From: Spirosoma sp.
GTDB taxonomy: Bacteria > Bacteroidota > Bacteroidia > Cytophagales > Spirosomataceae
Assembly: GCA_025351545.1 (NCBI GenBank)
Contig: JANXVQ010000703.1
Coordinates: forward strand, 1 to 7,045
Length of the DNA: 7,045 nucleotides
Direction: 5' to 3'
A model generated the notes under the pieces. That model was not told where the DNA came from. It ran no database searches and saw only the letters and a program-made list of their open reading frames with translations. Below, one piece after another: positions 6,035-7,045 of this stretch (its first letter is position 1; the number at the start of each line of letters is the position of its first letter). The position numbers and the translations under genes are program-made.

Positions 6035-7045
6035 CTACACTTTCACGTCTTTCAGCATTAACTGTAAGGATACGTTTCCGTTGTAATGGTTCTGCTCAAC
6101 CTGATAACAAATTGAAAACGGTTTACCGAGACGTAGCTGATCGGCGATGTGTGCAAATCCAAAGCCGATAGCCGTTAATGTTTGCCCTGACTTCCGGGAT
6201 GCCGGATCGCCCTGCCGTATGTTCAGTTTCAGATGTTTTTCCTTCATGATTATCGGTTCGCTCACCAGATACACCTCGTCGGTCATAAACGTTGGCTGTA
6301 AATTATGAGGACCAAAGGGCCCCATTTGCTTCACAATCCGGAACAGTTTATCGCTTATTTCACTAAAATCCAGCGGCAAATCAATGTCAATCAAAGGCGT
6401 TAGATGTTCTTCTTTGATTGTTCGCGACACCACTTCCTCAAACTTTTTTCGGAAGGCATCAATGTTGGTCACGGCCATTGTCATGCCAGCCGCAAATGTG
6501 TGTCCGCCAAACTGCTCCAGCAAATCGGCACACTCTTCAATGGCTTCATACACATCAAAGCCCGGCACCGACCGCGCCGAACCAGCCGCTTTATCATTTG
6601 ATTGCGTCAGGATAATCGTTGGTCGGTGAAAATACTCGATGCACCGCGAGGCCACAATACCAATCACACCTTTATGCCAGGTGGCGTCGTACAACACTGT
6701 ACTTTTGGCATGAGTCAGTACGTCGCTGTCCCGAATCATGGCCAGTGCCTGTTCGGTCATGCTGCTGTCAAATTCGCGCCGACTGTTATTGTGCTTGTTG
6801 ATCGCCATAGCAAAATCATCAGCTTCTACCTCTGATTCGGCTAACAAAAGTTGCACCGCAGCTTTAGCGTGCTGAATCCGGCCGGCGGCATTGATACGCG
6901 GTCCCAGTCCAAAGACAAGATTCGTAATGGTCAATTCGTGCGAAAAACCGGCTATTTTGATCAGGGCTTTCAGGCCGGTACGTGGGCTTGCATTGAGGTG
7001 TTTTAAGCCATAATAGGCCATTATACGATTCTCTCCCGTGAGCGG
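6035..7045 (-). CDS. recJ: Single-stranded-DNA-specific exonuclease RecJ, C-terminal part (partial)
   Basis: RecJ degrades single-stranded DNA 5' to 3' in RecFOR recombination, base-excision and mismatch repair. The frame is open to the right window edge, so 336 codons plus the stop are visible, against roughly 570 residues for a complete RecJ. An internal ATG at 7021 is not the start: the upstream codons read PLTGENRI, a conserved RecJ segment. Visible signatures (counted from the first visible residue) are LGPRINAAGRI (about 47-57), WHKGVIGIVASR (about 123-134), GSARSVPGFDVYEAI (about 155-169) and the DHHA1 motif FGGHTFAAGM (about 179-188). A C-terminal OB-type domain follows, including FRIVKQMGPFGPHNLQPTF. 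The N-terminal DHH domain with the metal-binding aspartates lies outside the window. The visible part is uninterrupted. Confidence 0.95.
   Translation of the reverse strand, partial: PLTGENRIMAYYGLKHLNASPRTGLKALIKIAGFSHELTITNLVFGLGPRINAAGRIQHAKAAVQLLLAESEVEADDFAMAINKHNNSRREFDSSMTEQALAMIRDSDVLTHAKSTVLYDATWHKGVIGIVASRCIEYFHRPTIILTQSNDKAAGSARSVPGFDVYEAIEECADLLEQFGGHTFAAGMTMAVTNIDAFRKKFEEVVSRTIKEEHLTPLIDIDLPLDFSEISDKLFRIVKQMGPFGPHNLQPTFMTDEVYLVSEPIIMKEKHLKLNIRQGDPASRKSGQTLTAIGFGFAHIADQLRLGKPFSICYQVEQNHYNGNVSLQLMLKDVKV

Noticed and set aside
6384..6835. Several plus-strand open frames inside recJ
   Set aside because: They overlap the strongly conserved recJ coding sequence in other frames and show no independent protein features.
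7021..7021. ATG at 7021 as the true start of recJ
   Set aside because: The frame continues to the window edge with the conserved RecJ segment PLTGENRI, so the gene is cut by the window rather than starting here.

Overview
The window looks like a chromosomal segment from a Bacteroidota bacterium, probably a Cytophagales genome of the Spirosoma type. This is inferred from the style of the RecO, RecJ, LptB and PurK proteins, from starts without Shine-Dalgarno sequences, and from palindromic repeats packed into short intergenic gaps. No species can be named from the sequence alone.

Layout from left to right. Positions 1-211 are non-coding. They hold a half-palindrome cut by the window edge and a MITE-like element of about 100 bp whose right terminal repeat touches the purK start. 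purK (212-1351, +) makes N5-CAIR in purine synthesis. A second palindromic element (1345-1439) supplies the purK stop codon and fills the gap to a convergent fumarylacetoacetate-hydrolase-family enzyme (1441-2277, -). Divergent from that gene is recO (2365-3057, +), followed by an AT-richer type II toxin-antitoxin pair of the HigB/HigA kind (3121-3798, +). Convergent to the pair is lptB (3859-4590, -), the ATPase of lipopolysaccharide export. Divergent from lptB is a DUF2252 protein (4729-5949, +), which is convergent with recJ (6035 to beyond the right edge, -). A strong hairpin separates those last two.

Most genes are housekeeping: purine synthesis, RecFOR-type recombination (recO, recJ) and outer-membrane biogenesis (lptB). 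Most flip strand relative to their neighbours, so only higB-higA is a clear operon. The accessory content is the higBA pair, the DUF2252 gene between lptB and recJ, and the repeats.

Two observations deserve attention. Repeat elements have reached both ends of purK, leaving a TTG start and an element-derived stop. The DUF2252 protein carries kinase-like motifs in an order suggesting a circularly permuted kinase fold. No wholly new multi-gene system is evident.
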